Below are positions 18,392 through 27,779 of a stretch of DNA of 64,000 nt, piece by piece. The stretch comes from Rhizobium sp. BG4 (GTDB lineage: Bacteria > Pseudomonadota > Alphaproteobacteria > Rhizobiales > Rhizobiaceae): assembly GCF_016864575.1 (NCBI RefSeq), contig NZ_CP044125.1, forward strand, positions 1,364,001-1,428,000, given 5' to 3'. The translations under genes and the position numbers were made by a program. Every line of letters begins with the position of its first letter. Positions within the stretch are counted from its first letter, which is position 1. Under the pieces are notes generated by a model. It did not search any database, was not told where the DNA came from, and saw only the letters and a list, made by a program, of their open reading frames with translations.

Positions 18392-19642
18392 TCAATATCT
18401 ATCGATGCGGAACGGCTTCATGTCGATCGCCGGCTTCTCTCCGGAGACCATATCGCCGATCAGCTGCGCCGTCGTCGCTGCCAGCGTCAGGCCGAGATGG
18501 CCGTGGCCCGTCGCATAGAACACGCCGGGGACCTTCGACGAGGCAGAGATAACAGGGATCGTGTCCGGCAAGGCCGGGCGATGGCCCATCCACTCGCTGG
18601 TGTCCTCGACCGTAAGGCCGGGAAGCACGCGCTGTGCATGGCGTACCAGAACACGCGGGCGACGGAAATCGGGCGCGGCATCAAGACCGGCGAGTTCGAC
18701 ATTCCCGCCGATGCGGATGCCACCTGCAGTCGGCGTGACCATGAAGGCGCGGTGCGGCCAGATCACCGAATAGCGCATGGAAATGCCGGGCTGCATGATC
18801 TGCGTGTGGTAGCCGCGCTCGGTTTCGAGCGGGATCGGCTCGCCTAGTTTTTCGGCGAAATCACGAGTGCGTACGCCGGCTGCCAGGATGACGGAGCCCG
18901 CTTCAATGCGCCCGCCGTTTTCGAGAACGACCACCGAGGCGCCGTCGCCCTTGCGCTCAACCGTCCGAACAGCGCCGGAGACAAACTGCGCACCGGCCGC
19001 CTCAGCCGCGGCTGCAAGCTTGACGACCAGCTGATAGGGATCGCGGATCGACTTGTTGTCGGGCAGCAGCACCGCCTTGGCAACCTTGGACGACAGCGTC
19101 GGCTCGTAGTGCTGGATCGCGCCGCCGTTCAGCACTTCGAACTCGAAGCCGTAGCGCTGCATCATCTCGATATGACCGCGGTCGCCGGCAAATTCGGCTT
19201 CCGTCTCGTAGATCGCCAGGCAACCTTCATCGGTCATCAGGTCAGGCGCGCCGATCGCCGAGAGCATGGTGCGGAAATCGCCGAGCGCGCGGCCGGTCAG
19301 CAGCATGCCGGCATCCTCGATCTCGCGCAGGCGCGATGGGCGGCCCGCCGCGATGAAGCGCAGGAACCAGGGCAGCATCTTCGGCGCATAGGACGGGCGC
19401 AGCCAGACCGGGCCTTCCGGATCGAGCAGCCAGCGCGGGATCTTCTTCCAGGTCGTGGGGCCGGAACCGGCCGCAAAATCGAGCGCGATGCTGGCCATAT
19501 TGCCGTAGGAAGTGCCGCGACCCGGCTCGCCCTTGTCAATCAGCGTTACCTGGAAGCCGCGCCGCTGGAGCTCGAATGCAATCGAGGCGCCGATCACACC
19601 CGCGCCGACCACGGCAACCGTTTGCTTCACATTATCCGTCAT
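18392..19642 (-). CDS. FAD-dependent D-amino acid dehydrogenase (DadA-like)
   Basis: About 416 residues. The N-terminal FAD-binding Rossmann motif is VVGAGVIGASIAFELQRRG near residue 10. The C-terminal DAO-type motif is GVFYATGHGHLGLTLAATTA, which contacts FAD. Paired with the downstream hydroxyproline racemase-like gene, the likely role is oxidation of a D-hydroxyproline or D-amino acid. Several in-frame ATG codons exist between 19642 and 19684; 19642 gives the best-conserved N-terminus (MTDNVKQTVAVVGAG) but has no strong ribosome-binding site. Confidence 0.85.
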   Translation of the reverse strand: MTDNVKQTVAVVGAGVIGASIAFELQRRGFQVTLIDKGEPGRGTSYGNMASIALDFAAGSGPTTWKKIPRWLLDPEGPVWLRPSYAPKMLPWFLRFIAAGRPSRLREIEDAGMLLTGRALGDFRTMLSAIGAPDLMTDEGCLAIYETEAEFAGDRGHIEMMQRYGFEFEVLNGGAIQHYEPTLSSKVAKAVLLPDNKSIRDPYQLVVKLAAAAEAAGAQFVSGAVRTVERKGDGASVVVLENGGRIEAGSVILAAGVRTRDFAEKLGEPIPLETERGYHTQIMQPGISMRYSVIWPHRAFMVTPTAGGIRIGGNVELAGLDAAPDFRRPRVLVRHAQRVLPGLTVEDTSEWMGHRPALPDTIPVISASSKVPGVFYATGHGHLGLTLAATTAQLIGDMVSGEKPAIDMKPFRIDRY

Positions 19643-19727
19643 CGCGCCATCCATTCCCATCGGCGCCCTGGAGATCGCCGTCAAAGGACGTGATATATCA
19701 GATCAATCCACTTGCCTATGGGAATTT

Positions 19728-20981
19728 TTACTGGCTCGGCAGCCCGGCGCCGACGCTGTCTCCAACGGAGCCGGCGGTATTTTCGACAGACTGGCCGAGC
19801 CGCTTCAGCTGCGCATCGTAATTGCGCCGGGTGCGCGGATCGAAGATGGCGATCGGCGTGCTGACGGCGACGCTCGCGGCACTGCCGACAGTCTGTGCAG
19901 CACCGATGGCGACGGCACCGACGGCTTCGCCCAGGCCGACATTCGAATCCGTAATTGTCTGTCCCGCAATTAACCGATCACCGATCAGCTTCACCACTTC
20001 GGGGCTCTCAGCGAACTTGCCGTGGTTCAGGCGGTCGCCGCCCTTGAGCTTGGTAAGATCGAGCACTGTGATGCCCGCCGCTTCGAGTTTGCTGCGGTAA
20101 GGCTCGACCGAGGGATCGATCTGGCCGAGGCGATCGACATTGCCCGAGATGCGGCGCGACAGGGCAAGCGCCCGGTCATCCCGTGAGACGAAGATGGTGA
20201 AATGCGGCTTGTCCTTGCCGAGGCTGACAAACTGGCGGCCGAAGACATCGACATCGAGATCCGGCGACGCCAGGATGACATTGTTGATCTTCGGGGCCAC
20301 GCGTCCATCGCGGATCGCCATCTGCCGCAGCGCCTCGACGGTCAGCCAGGTGCCCATCGAGTGCGCCATGATCGTTACGTCGCTGACGGCAGGGTTCTCG
20401 GCGGTACGGCGCAGCAGCTCTTCCAGCGCATCGCGGGAATAGTTGGTGCTTTCCTTGTCGTAATTATAGTCGAAGATCGAGCCGCGCGACGGCCAGGTGA
20501 AGACGACGGGCGCGACGTCGGCATGCGAGTCGTGAACGATCTGCGCGAAGCGGTAGACCGCATCCTCATAGAGATTGTTGAAGCCGTGAACGAAAATCAG
20601 CACCCGGCGGCTCTTCGGCATATGGCCCTTCAGCCAGCCCTCGCCCGCCTTCTCGCCCTGCAGCGGATCGACAGAGACGGTGACGAAATCACGCAAGGGA
20701 TCGGCGGGCAACCGCTTCGGCCACTGGACTTGGCCGACCTTGCGATTGGCATCCGGCGGGATCGAGACATCGACGGCATTGACCATCAGACCGGTGCCGC
20801 GCTCGCCGGAGAACAGAACGCCCGGATCGGTATCCGGTGCACGGGTGGTCGCGACCAGCAGATTGACCTGAGAGGTGCCCGGCTGCGTCGCGCCTACGGG
20901 GGTCATGACGCCGACGGCGCGGCCACCGCAGCCGGTCAGCAGAAAGGCTGCAAGCGTCATCGCAGCAAGCGTCTTTTGCAT
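19728..20981 (-). CDS. Lipoprotein alpha/beta hydrolase (DUF900 family)
   Basis: About 417 residues. The N-terminus MQKTLAAMTLAAFLLTGCGG has a lipobox (LTGC), so the protein is probably lipid-anchored outside the inner membrane. The DUF900 hydrolase domain shows VLIFVHGFNNLYEDAVYR (oxyanion region, about residue 125), the nucleophile motif IMAHSMGTW (about residue 208), and the downstream NNVILASPDLDVDVF. The C-terminal 70 residues are low-complexity, Val/Ala-rich helix. The substrate is unknown. Confidence 0.85.
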   Translation of the reverse strand: MQKTLAAMTLAAFLLTGCGGRAVGVMTPVGATQPGTSQVNLLVATTRAPDTDPGVLFSGERGTGLMVNAVDVSIPPDANRKVGQVQWPKRLPADPLRDFVTVSVDPLQGEKAGEGWLKGHMPKSRRVLIFVHGFNNLYEDAVYRFAQIVHDSHADVAPVVFTWPSRGSIFDYNYDKESTNYSRDALEELLRRTAENPAVSDVTIMAHSMGTWLTVEALRQMAIRDGRVAPKINNVILASPDLDVDVFGRQFVSLGKDKPHFTIFVSRDDRALALSRRISGNVDRLGQIDPSVEPYRSKLEAAGITVLDLTKLKGGDRLNHGKFAESPEVVKLIGDRLIAGQTITDSNVGLGEAVGAVAIGAAQTVGSAASVAVSTPIAIFDPRTRRNYDAQLKRLGQSVENTAGSVGDSVGAGLPSQ

Positions 20982-21158
20982 CGCCCCTGATCCGCCGAGC
21001 ATGCCATCTCCCCGTTACTGCCGGCAGTCCGGCCGCCCGCCAAATAAGACGGCCAATGCAGCGGAGTCAAATAAGGCAGGCCGATCGCGTCCGGGTGAAA
21101 CTTTATCTTCGTCTTGTCCGTTCTTCACCCAATACTCATGGATAGATGGACGGATGCA

Positions 21159-21542
21159 ATGAAGGCTATTCTGATCGCCCTCGCCTCGGCGGCATTGCTG
21201 ATGCCGTCGCTCGCGCATGCGGAGCGGCTGGCGGAAGACGACATCCGCCGCGATATTATCGGCAAGACGATCTATCTCGCCACACCGCTCGGCGGCGAGC
21301 TGCCGCTCAACTATCACACATCGGGCGCCGTCGACGGCAGCGGCAAGGCGATCGGTCTCGGCCGCTACTTCAAGCCAAGCGATACCGGCAAATGGTGGAT
21401 CCAATCGGACCAGCTCTGCCAGAAATTTCAGACCTGGTACAAGGGCGCACCGATGTGCTTCCAGCTGGAGCGCGCCGGCCCCGGCAAGGTGAAGTGGACG
21501 CGCGACAACGGCGAGACCGGCGTGGCGCGGATCGGCGACTGA
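21159..21542 (+). CDS. Small secreted protein of unknown function
   Basis: 127 residues with a clear signal peptide (MKAILIALASAALLMPSLAH, cleavage about AHA-ER). The mature part of about 105 residues contains IGKTIYLATPLGGELPLNYH, KWWIQSDQLCQKFQTW and CFQLER, with two Cys that could form a disulfide. It resembles small periplasmic rhizobial proteins, but no family is recognised with confidence. It faces the sRNA gene on the other strand, tail to tail. Confidence 0.75.
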   Translation: MKAILIALASAALLMPSLAHAERLAEDDIRRDIIGKTIYLATPLGGELPLNYHTSGAVDGSGKAIGLGRYFKPSDTGKWWIQSDQLCQKFQTWYKGAPMCFQLERAGPGKVKWTRDNGETGVARIGD

Positions 21543-21556
21543 TTTTCAAGGACTGA

Positions 21557-21676
21557 AATAGAAAAGAGCTCGGTGCGGGAGGAGGTGCACCGAGCTCTTG
21601 ATCTTGACTGGCAACTGGGAGGAGGAGTGTTACCAGTCTTCGTAAGAGCGCTGGGAGGAGGAGTGCGCTGCTTACG
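21557..21676 (-). ncRNA. Alpha-r14 (NfeR1/cuckoo-like) trans-acting sRNA with three anti-Shine-Dalgarno hairpins
   Basis: On the reverse strand three hairpins follow one another, each with CCTCCTCCC in the loop: 21641-21676 (arms CGTAAG/CTTACG plus GCGC/GCGC), 21606-21638 (10-bp arms with one G-U pair) and 21564-21599 (perfect 13-bp arms AAGAGCTCGGTGC/GCACCGAGCTCTT). The last is followed by TTTTCTATTT, a Rho-independent terminator. The length of about 120 nt, three stem-loops and ultraconserved loops match the alpha-r14 family described in rhizobia (NfeR1 in S. meliloti), whose loops pair with ribosome-binding sites of many mRNAs, notably transporters. Ends are estimated from promoter and terminator positions. 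Confidence 0.85.
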
Positions 21677-21679
21677 GAG

Positions 21680-21707
21680 ATATAGATACCCCATTCATTT
21701 GGTCGGG
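21680..21707 (-). promoter_or_regulatory. Promoter of the alpha-r14 sRNA
   Basis: On the reverse strand, CCCGAC (21702-21707), 16 bases, then CTATAT (21680-21685). This resembles the rhizobial housekeeping consensus CTTGAC-N17-CTATAT. Transcription would begin near 21673-21676, at the base of the first hairpin. Confidence 0.6.
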
Positions 21708-21878
21708 AATAGGGTTATTACCGCAACGCAGCAATGCATCATTCGCATAGCTATCTGTCGCATATTTGCGAAGTCGCCTCATTTTGCAGCAATTTTAATC
21801 AACCGGTCAAATTCCTGACCGATTTTCGGCCGGATGCGGGGCATGGCGACGGTTGCCGCCACACCTTTCGTCACAATA

Positions 21879-22759
21879 TCAGGCGGCCTTGAAAAGCTTC
21901 TTGCCCTCGGCATCGAGAGCAGCGAACTCGTCATCCGACAGCGTGATGCCGACAGCGGCAACGTTTTCTTCCAGATGCTTGACCTTCGAAGTGCCGGGGA
22001 TCGGCAGCATCACGGGGCTGCGCTTCAGCACCCAGGCAAGGGCGATCTGGCTCGGCGCCGCATTGTGCCTCCTGGCGATCGTATCGAGCAGCGAGCCCGG
22101 CTTGGCGAGGTCGCCGGCGGCGAGCGGATACCAGGGGATAAAGCCGATATTGTGCTTTGCCGAATAGTCGAGCACATCCTCGCTGGTGCGATCGACCAGA
22201 TTATAACGGTTCTGGACGGTGGCGACCTTGAAGTATTTCGATGCCGCTTCGATGTCGGCGACGGAGACTTCGCTCAAACCCGCATGGCGGATCAGACCAG
22301 AGGCCTGCAGCGACTTGATGGCATCGAACTGCTCGCCGGCCGGGACCTTCGGGTCTATGCGGTGGAGCTGCCAGAGATCGATCCTGTCGACGCCGAGATT
22401 GCGCAGGCTCTTGTGCACCTGCTGGATCAGATATTCCGGACGGCCGACCGGAAGCCAGATATTCGGGCCATGCCGGGTCAGGCCGCCCTTGGTGGCGATG
22501 ATGGACCCCTTGCTGTAGGGATGAAGCGCTTCCTTGATCAGCCATTCGGAAATGTCGGGGCCATAGGAATCGGCAGTGTCGATGAAATTGACGCCGAGTT
22601 CCGGAAGGCGCTTCAGTGTACGAATGGATTCGGCATGATCGGCGGGCTGGCCCAGATACCGTCGCCGGTGACGCGCATGGCGCCGAAGCCGAGGCGGTTG
22701 ACCTCAAGATCGCCGCCGATCTTGAAGGTGCCGGATTGTGCAGCATTCAAAGCGGACAT
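21879..22759 (-). CDS. Aldo/keto reductase, apparent frameshift
   Basis: An NADPH-dependent oxidoreductase of the aldo/keto reductase barrel. The N-terminus [16 protein letters not shown] through [14 protein letters not shown] lies in one frame from 22759 and would stop after about 48 codons. The remainder, with the catalytic-Tyr segment [11 protein letters not shown], the Lys region IATKGGL, and [14 protein letters not shown] for NADPH, is in another frame ending at 21879. One extra base in the CCC run at 22651-22653 (plus strand) rejoins the frames as GIWGQPADH, a standard family sequence. Substrate unknown. Probably intact in the organism. Confidence 0.8.
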
Positions 22760-22977
22760 GGTCTTTCCTCTCTTATCGATGCGTGAAAACAATCAAAACG
22801 GACGAGAGGCAGCAGCCGGAGCTGGCCGGACATCCAAATGCGCACGACTCGGCAATTCCGTTTCCGGCGGCAAGGCAGAGCAGTGCTGACGATAGATGGG
22901 CAGCGACCATGTGCGGGGCAATATGCTGCCCTCGTCAGCCGGCACGTTTTTGAGAGGTGTTGGGGCGCCTACACGGT

Positions 22978-23292
22978 CTATTGATCGTAGACGGCCCGAT
23001 AGCCTTCCGACGAGGCGCAGGCGGTGTAGGCACGGCGCGCGGCACTCCGCGAGACCGCCTTGCCTTCATCCTCATCATACTGACCGCTGATCTGCGAGCG
23101 TTCCTTGTAGAGCCGCATCGATTCGTCATAGGCCGCATTGCCCTCCCCCATGCACATCGCATGCGCGACAAAGGAGGGATTCGTAGGCGTACCAACAGGA
23201 TAGAGAACCGGAGAATTGGCACGATCGACGCAACCGGCAAGCAAAGCCGCCATACCGGCGACCGAAACCACAACCAACCCACTTGCCTTCAT
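22978..23292 (-). CDS. Small lipoprotein of unknown function
   Basis: 104 residues: MKASGLVVVSVAGMAALLAG is a lipoprotein signal with lipobox LLAGC, followed by a mature part with NPSFVAHAMCMGEGNAAYDE and a C-terminal AYTACASSEGYRAVYDQ. It has three further Cys. No domain is recognised. The ATG at 23292 is chosen because it begins the signal peptide; the upstream in-frame extension has no such signal. Confidence 0.7.
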   Translation of the reverse strand: MKASGLVVVSVAGMAALLAGCVDRANSPVLYPVGTPTNPSFVAHAMCMGEGNAAYDESMRLYKERSQISGQYDEDEGKAVSRSAARRAYTACASSEGYRAVYDQ

Positions 23293-23575
23293 TGCATTCT
23301 CTCCTGCGCGCGAAGATCTCGCAGATACCGCCTGAAGATTGCGCGAAGCTAGGCTGGAGCGCAGACACATCACAAATCAATAAAATTCAAATCGCGGCCA
23401 CTGGCGCAATAAAAATCGACAGTCTCGGCACGCTTTACTTTGTCATACAGATTTTTCTTTATCTGAATTTAGATAACTCGAATTTTAATCAAATCTAAAC
23501 GACAAATACCCTAAAATCTTGGGGCCATGATATTTGGAAAATCTTTCATTTGAACAGCCCCCATATGAGGAACCA

Positions 23576-23758
23576 ATGATCAAGTTTGTAAAGCGTCTAT
23601 TCAGAGACGATTCTGGCGCCACCGCAATTGAATATGGTCTTATTGCAGCGCTCATTTCCGTCGCACTGATCGCAGGCGCCTCAAGCCTCGGCAACTCGAT
23701 CAACGCCACCTTCGGCGGCGTATCTACCAAAATGGCGAATGCGACGAGCGGTCAATAA
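23576..23758 (+). CDS. Flp family type IVb pilin
   Basis: 60 residues: a basic leader MIKFVKRLFRDDSG, then the prepilin motif ATAIEYGLIAALISVALIAG with the Glu five residues after the processing site, and a short polar C-terminus. This is the standard Flp/PilA form, processed by a CpaA-type prepilin peptidase and assembled into Tad pili. No cpa/tad genes are nearby, so it is an orphan pilin gene. The upstream 280 bases are markedly AT-rich for this genome. TGAGGAA precedes the ATG. Confidence 0.9.
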   Translation: MIKFVKRLFRDDSGATAIEYGLIAALISVALIAGASSLGNSINATFGGVSTKMANATSGQ

Positions 23759-23782
23759 ACACTGCGACAGCCCCCACGAACG

Positions 23783-23809
23783 ACTCGCCCGCTGTCATGC
23801 GCGGCGAGT
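23783..23809 (+). terminator. Candidate terminator hairpin after the pilin gene
   Basis: ACTCGCC (23783-23789) pairs with GGCGAGT (23803-23809), with an inner CGC/GCG extension. Only a weak T-rich tail follows, so it may act as mRNA 3'-end protection. Confidence 0.4.
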
Positions 23810-23925
23810 TATCTCGAAGACCACCTGATCCGAATGATCCGCCAGACGCGAGGATGTCATTTTCCACGGCGCAGCGTCAAACGTGCGCTTCTAGCTTCGG
23901 TCTAAATTTAGATGAGAAGAGAGAG

Positions 23926-24002
23926 TGGCGCACCCGAAGAGATTCGAACTCCTGACCCCCAGATTCGTAGTCTGGTGCTCTATCCAGCTGAGCTACGGGT
24001 GC
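23926..24002 (-). tRNA. tRNA-Arg (anticodon ACG)
   Basis: A reverse-strand cloverleaf of 77 nt. The acceptor arms GCACCCG and CGGGTGC pair over 7 bp, the D-arm is GCTCAGCTGGATAGAGC, the anticodon stem CCAGA/TCTGG encloses CTACGAA with anticodon ACG, and the T-loop is GTTCGAATC. The discriminator G and a genomically encoded CCA (23926-23928) complete the 3' end. It reads CGN arginine codons after A-to-I editing. Confidence 0.95.
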
Positions 24003-24122
24003 GTCTCGAAGCGGCTGAACCGCTTGCGTGGCGATCCTCTAAAGGGTCCTCCGGGGGAATGCAATAGGGTTTGTGAAAAAATCGCGACTTTCGTTCCGCA
24101 GAGCTGATCTGCGGAATTTGCA

Positions 24123-25628
24123 TTACTTTTCAGCGTGGCTGCGGGAGCGGTAATCGTCCAGGGAAACCGGGCGATCCGGGATCTCGATGCGGAATTGCGT
24201 GCCGGCCGCGGGTTTTTCCACAAGCGCGATGGTGCCGCCGTGGGCGAGCACCAGCTCGCGGGCGATCGTCAGGCCGAGACCTGTGCCGCCGGAGCGGGCA
24301 GAGCCGCGGAAGGCCGTAAAAAGGTTCTGACGCGCCTTCAGCGGCATGCCGGGACCGGTATCGTCAACGATAATACTCACGACGCTGCCGACACGCTGGC
24401 CGGAGACAGTGATTCGCTTGATCCCATCCATTCCAAGCTCGCCCGGCATCATCAGCGCCTGCAGCGCATTGCGGCAGAGGTTGTGGATGACACGGAAGAG
24501 CTGCTCGCTGTCGCCATCGATTTCGAGATCAGTCGACATCTGCTCGACGAACTCGACGCCGCTTGCCGGATCGATCGCCAGCATGTCGCGAACATCCTGG
24601 GTGAGCTCATAGAGCCGGATGCGGCGGCGGCGCGGCGCCGATTCGCTCGCCTGGCCGTAAGAGAGCACTTCGGTCGTGTAGCCGACGGCGCGGTCGATGG
24701 TTCTGAGCAGCTTCGGCGCGAAACTCTTGACCATGGGGTCATCGACATCGACGAGGCGGTCGGACATCAGCTGAGCCGAGGCCAGGATGTTACGCATGTC
24801 ATGATTGATCTTCGAGACGGCAAGGCCGAGTGCGGCAAGGTTCTTCTGCTGCTTCAACGTCTTCTGCAGTTCCACCTGCATCGCGGTCAGATGGCGCCCG
24901 GCAACGGCCAGTTCGTCGCGGCCACCCTCGCCGACGAAGACGTTCTGCGGATTTTCGGGATCGGCGGAGAAGTCCTGCATGCTGCCGGTCAGATTGCGGA
25001 TCGGCCGGATGAGAATGCGGTTGATGACAAAGAAGACCAGCGTTGCCGTGAACAGCGAGATCAGGATCGACAGCAGGAGAACGTTGCGGGCATAGACGAA
25101 CATCGCATTGCGCAGCGCCCGGTCCTTCATGACCACTTCAACCCCGGTCGCGGTATCGCCGACAGGGCCATAGACGCGGATCATCCGGTTACCGCCGAAG
25201 ATCAGCGTATCCAGGGCATCGCAAATGGCGCTGACGGGCGTCACCTTGGTCAGATCATATTGCTCGTCGACGGATGTCGGCATCTCGCTCATCGCCAGCA
25301 GGCGGGAGGTGCCTTCCTTGCGCAGAACGATCGCCTTGGTGCCGGTCGCTTCCAGCGTTTCCTTCTGGACGGAGCGCGGCAGCTCCACCGGCTGCAGGCC
25401 ATCGATGACGATCGCGGCGGCGGCAGCTGTGTTCAGCTTGTCGTCCAGCCAGCGGATACGCATGCTGGCGATCGAGGGGAAGAAGATCAGCACTTCGGCG
25501 AGCATGATGAACAGCACGATCATCCAGAGCAGCTTGCCCGAGAGACCACTGAGCCACCCTGCCGGGCGTTCACCGCCAGCAGCCATCGTTACATTTGCTG
25601 AAATTCCGCTTTGATCTTGCACCGGCAT
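24123..25628 (-). CDS. Membrane sensor histidine kinase
   Basis: About 501 residues. Membrane segment one (about 30-55), a periplasmic sensor of about 140 residues, membrane segment two (about 190-210), a HAMP linker (NRILIRPIRNLTGSMQDFS), and a dimerisation domain with phospho-acceptor motif SKINHDMRNILAS (about residue 280). The HATPase domain has N-box HNLCRNALQAL, DDTGPGMP and GGTGLGLTIARELV. No response regulator is adjacent, so it is an orphan kinase. The start at 25628 gives MPVQDQSG; an ATG at 25649 is possible. Confidence 0.9.
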   Translation of the reverse strand: MPVQDQSGISANVTMAAGGERPAGWLSGLSGKLLWMIVLFIMLAEVLIFFPSIASMRIRWLDDKLNTAAAAAIVIDGLQPVELPRSVQKETLEATGTKAIVLRKEGTSRLLAMSEMPTSVDEQYDLTKVTPVSAICDALDTLIFGGNRMIRVYGPVGDTATGVEVVMKDRALRNAMFVYARNVLLLSILISLFTATLVFFVINRILIRPIRNLTGSMQDFSADPENPQNVFVGEGGRDELAVAGRHLTAMQVELQKTLKQQKNLAALGLAVSKINHDMRNILASAQLMSDRLVDVDDPMVKSFAPKLLRTIDRAVGYTTEVLSYGQASESAPRRRRIRLYELTQDVRDMLAIDPASGVEFVEQMSTDLEIDGDSEQLFRVIHNLCRNALQALMMPGELGMDGIKRITVSGQRVGSVVSIIVDDTGPGMPLKARQNLFTAFRGSARSGGTGLGLTIARELVLAHGGTIALVEKPAAGTQFRIEIPDRPVSLDDYRSRSHAEK

Positions 25629-25733
25629 CGCTGTTTCCGTTCGGCGCAAGCGCCTGCGAGGCAGAGACTTATATTAGACGGATTATTTTGCACTTTCAAA
25701 TCTTCGCGAGGCGCGGCAGTTCGTCACAAAAGA

Positions 25734-25757
25734 AAACGCCGCCCGGAGGCGGCGTTT
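25734..25757 (-). terminator. Terminator of the chemoreceptor gene
   Basis: A 10-bp stem AAACGCCGCC/GGCGGCGTTT with a 4-base loop is followed on the reverse strand by TTCTTTTG. It lies 25 bases after the chemoreceptor stop. Confidence 0.8.
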
Positions 25758-25781
25758 CCTGAATTCGAGCGCGTCTGGCGA

Positions 25782-27779
25782 TCAAAACTCTTCCCAGCTC
25801 TGCTCGGCGACCGCAGCATTGCCGTTGAAGGCACGGGCGACCGTGTTCATGGCACGGCGGGCCGGCGAAGCGACCGGGCGATGCTCTTCGCGGCGGGCAA
25901 CAGCGACCGGAGCCGCAGCATGGTTCGACACCTTGAAGCGCGAGATTAGGCGCACCAGGCCGTCGGCCTCTGCCGAGAGCTTGTGGGTCGCAGCCGAGGT
26001 TTCCTCGACCATCGCGGCGTTCTGCTGGGTCACCTGGTCCATCTGGTTGACGGCGGTGTTGACTTCCTTGAGGCCGGTCGACTGTTCTTTCGCCGCAGTT
26101 GCGATCGAATGGATATGGTCGTTGATGGCGATGACGCGGGTCTCGATTTCGGAGAGCGCCTCGCCCGTTGCCTGCACCAGCTTGACGCCGACATTGACTT
26201 CATCGCCCGACTTGGTGATCAGCGCCTTGATGTCCTTGGCGGCGGTTGCGGAGCGCTGCGCCAGTTCGCGGACTTCCTGTGCGACGACCGCGAAGCCCTT
26301 GCCGGCTTCACCGGCACGCGCTGCCTCGACGCCTGCGTTCAGAGCAAGCAGGTTGGTCTGGAAGGCAATTTCATCGATCACGTTGATGATCTGGCTGATT
26401 TCGCGGGATGCCTGCTCGATACGGCCCATGGCGTCGACAGCATTGCGGACGACGACACCGGAGGCGCCGGACTTGTCCTTGGCTTCGGAGACCATGACGC
26501 TGGCTTCCTGGGCGCGTTCCGTCGAGTTCTGGACGACCGCGGTGATCTCATCGAGTGCGGCAGACGTCTCTTCGAGTGCGGCAGCCTGCTGTTCTGTACG
26601 CTTCGACAGGTCGTCGGTCGCAACGCGCAGTTCGTTGGTGTTGCCGTTGATCGCTTCGGTGGTTTCGCGAACTTCGCGCATCGTCGTCTGCAGGGTGACG
26701 AAGGTGCTGTTGACGTTCTGCTGCAGTTCGGCAAAGGCGCCCTGGAACTCGCCGCGCATGGTCTGCGTCAGGTCGCCCTCAGCAAGGCTTGCAATAACGC
26801 GGCGGGTTTCGTTGACACCGCTATCAACGCTCGAAAGCAGCGAGTTGATGTTGCCGGCAAAGTGGTTGAGGCTGTCGTCCTCGTAGTCCTTCTCGATGCG
26901 GCGGCTGAAATCGCCCGCAGCAGCGGCGGCGACGACGACGGACATGCTGGACTGCAGGTCGTCGCTCTTGGCACGCATCGCGGCTTCCTGAGCGTTCATG
27001 CGCTTTACCGCGAGACCGTTCTGCTTGAAGACAGCGACAGCAGCGGCCATGTCGCCGATTTCGTCCTGGCGGCCGGCATAAGGCACTTCGGCGTCGAAAT
27101 TGCCATCGGCAACTTCCTTGATCGCGGTCGTGACCTTCTTGATCGGATGGCTGAGGTGGCTGGTGCCAATGTAGAAGCCGAGGCCGACGCCAGCGGCAAT
27201 GCCGAAGGTGGTGATGGCAAGCACGAGCCAGAAGATGGACTCACGGAACGCCTCGATCTCGTCGTCAACGGCATCGAGTTCGGCCCGGTCGGTCTTGACG
27301 ATGGCGTCGATCTCGGCCTGGAAGGCCTTGCGGTTGGCGCGGTTGGCGTCGTTGTTGCCCTGATCGTTTGCGGCAGCCGGGCTCACTTCAGTACCAAGAC
27401 GAGCGGTCTCGGTTCGGAAGGTGCGGAATTCCTTGGAGCGATCGACGAGCTTGCTGAAGGTATCCTTCTGGCTATCGGGCACGAGCGGCGCCCAGCTGGC
27501 GATAACCTTGTCGATCTCGTCGAGATCGGTTGCAATGCCCTTGGCGAAGGGTGCGACGTCCTTGACGTCCTTGGCGGCGTAGATGCCGCGGGCTTCCATG
27601 ACGACAGCCGTCACGAAACGGTTCAGGCGCTCACCGGCATAGGCGCGGCTGGAAGCGCTTTCATATGCGGTCAGCTTATTGTTGTATTCGTTCATAGCGA
27701 ACAATGCCGTGGCGCCGATAACGAGCGCAACGCCGGCCATCACGCTGACCAGCAAATTGATCTTTCCACGAATTTTCAA
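25782..27779 (-). CDS. Methyl-accepting chemotaxis protein
   Basis: 665 residues: membrane segment one (about 10-30), a helical periplasmic domain of about 160 residues, membrane segment two (about 190-212), HAMP ([18 protein letters not shown]), a second HAMP-like stretch near 290-350, and the signalling domain with hairpin tip [19 protein letters not shown] near residue 490. It ends in SWEEF, which resembles the pentapeptide that tethers CheR/CheB, so it is probably a high-abundance-type receptor. The ligand is unknown. Confidence 0.92.
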   Translation of the reverse strand: MKIRGKINLLVSVMAGVALVIGATALFAMNEYNNKLTAYESASSRAYAGERLNRFVTAVVMEARGIYAAKDVKDVAPFAKGIATDLDEIDKVIASWAPLVPDSQKDTFSKLVDRSKEFRTFRTETARLGTEVSPAAANDQGNNDANRANRKAFQAEIDAIVKTDRAELDAVDDEIEAFRESIFWLVLAITTFGIAAGVGLGFYIGTSHLSHPIKKVTTAIKEVADGNFDAEVPYAGRQDEIGDMAAAVAVFKQNGLAVKRMNAQEAAMRAKSDDLQSSMSVVVAAAAAGDFSRRIEKDYEDDSLNHFAGNINSLLSSVDSGVNETRRVIASLAEGDLTQTMRGEFQGAFAELQQNVNSTFVTLQTTMREVRETTEAINGNTNELRVATDDLSKRTEQQAAALEETSAALDEITAVVQNSTERAQEASVMVSEAKDKSGASGVVVRNAVDAMGRIEQASREISQIINVIDEIAFQTNLLALNAGVEAARAGEAGKGFAVVAQEVRELAQRSATAAKDIKALITKSGDEVNVGVKLVQATGEALSEIETRVIAINDHIHSIATAAKEQSTGLKEVNTAVNQMDQVTQQNAAMVEETSAATHKLSAEADGLVRLISRFKVSNHAAAPVAVARREEHRPVASPARRAMNTVARAFNGNAAVAEQSWEEF

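Noticed and set aside
21564..21676. Three GGGAGGAGG repeats read on the forward strand as tandem ribosome-binding sites
   Set aside because: Each lies in the loop of a stem-loop and no start codons follow. The reverse-strand reading as anti-Shine-Dalgarno loops with promoter and terminator explains them all.
24135..25601. A 488-codon open frame opposite the histidine kinase
   Set aside because: Antisense shadow; the histidine kinase has all catalytic boxes in order.
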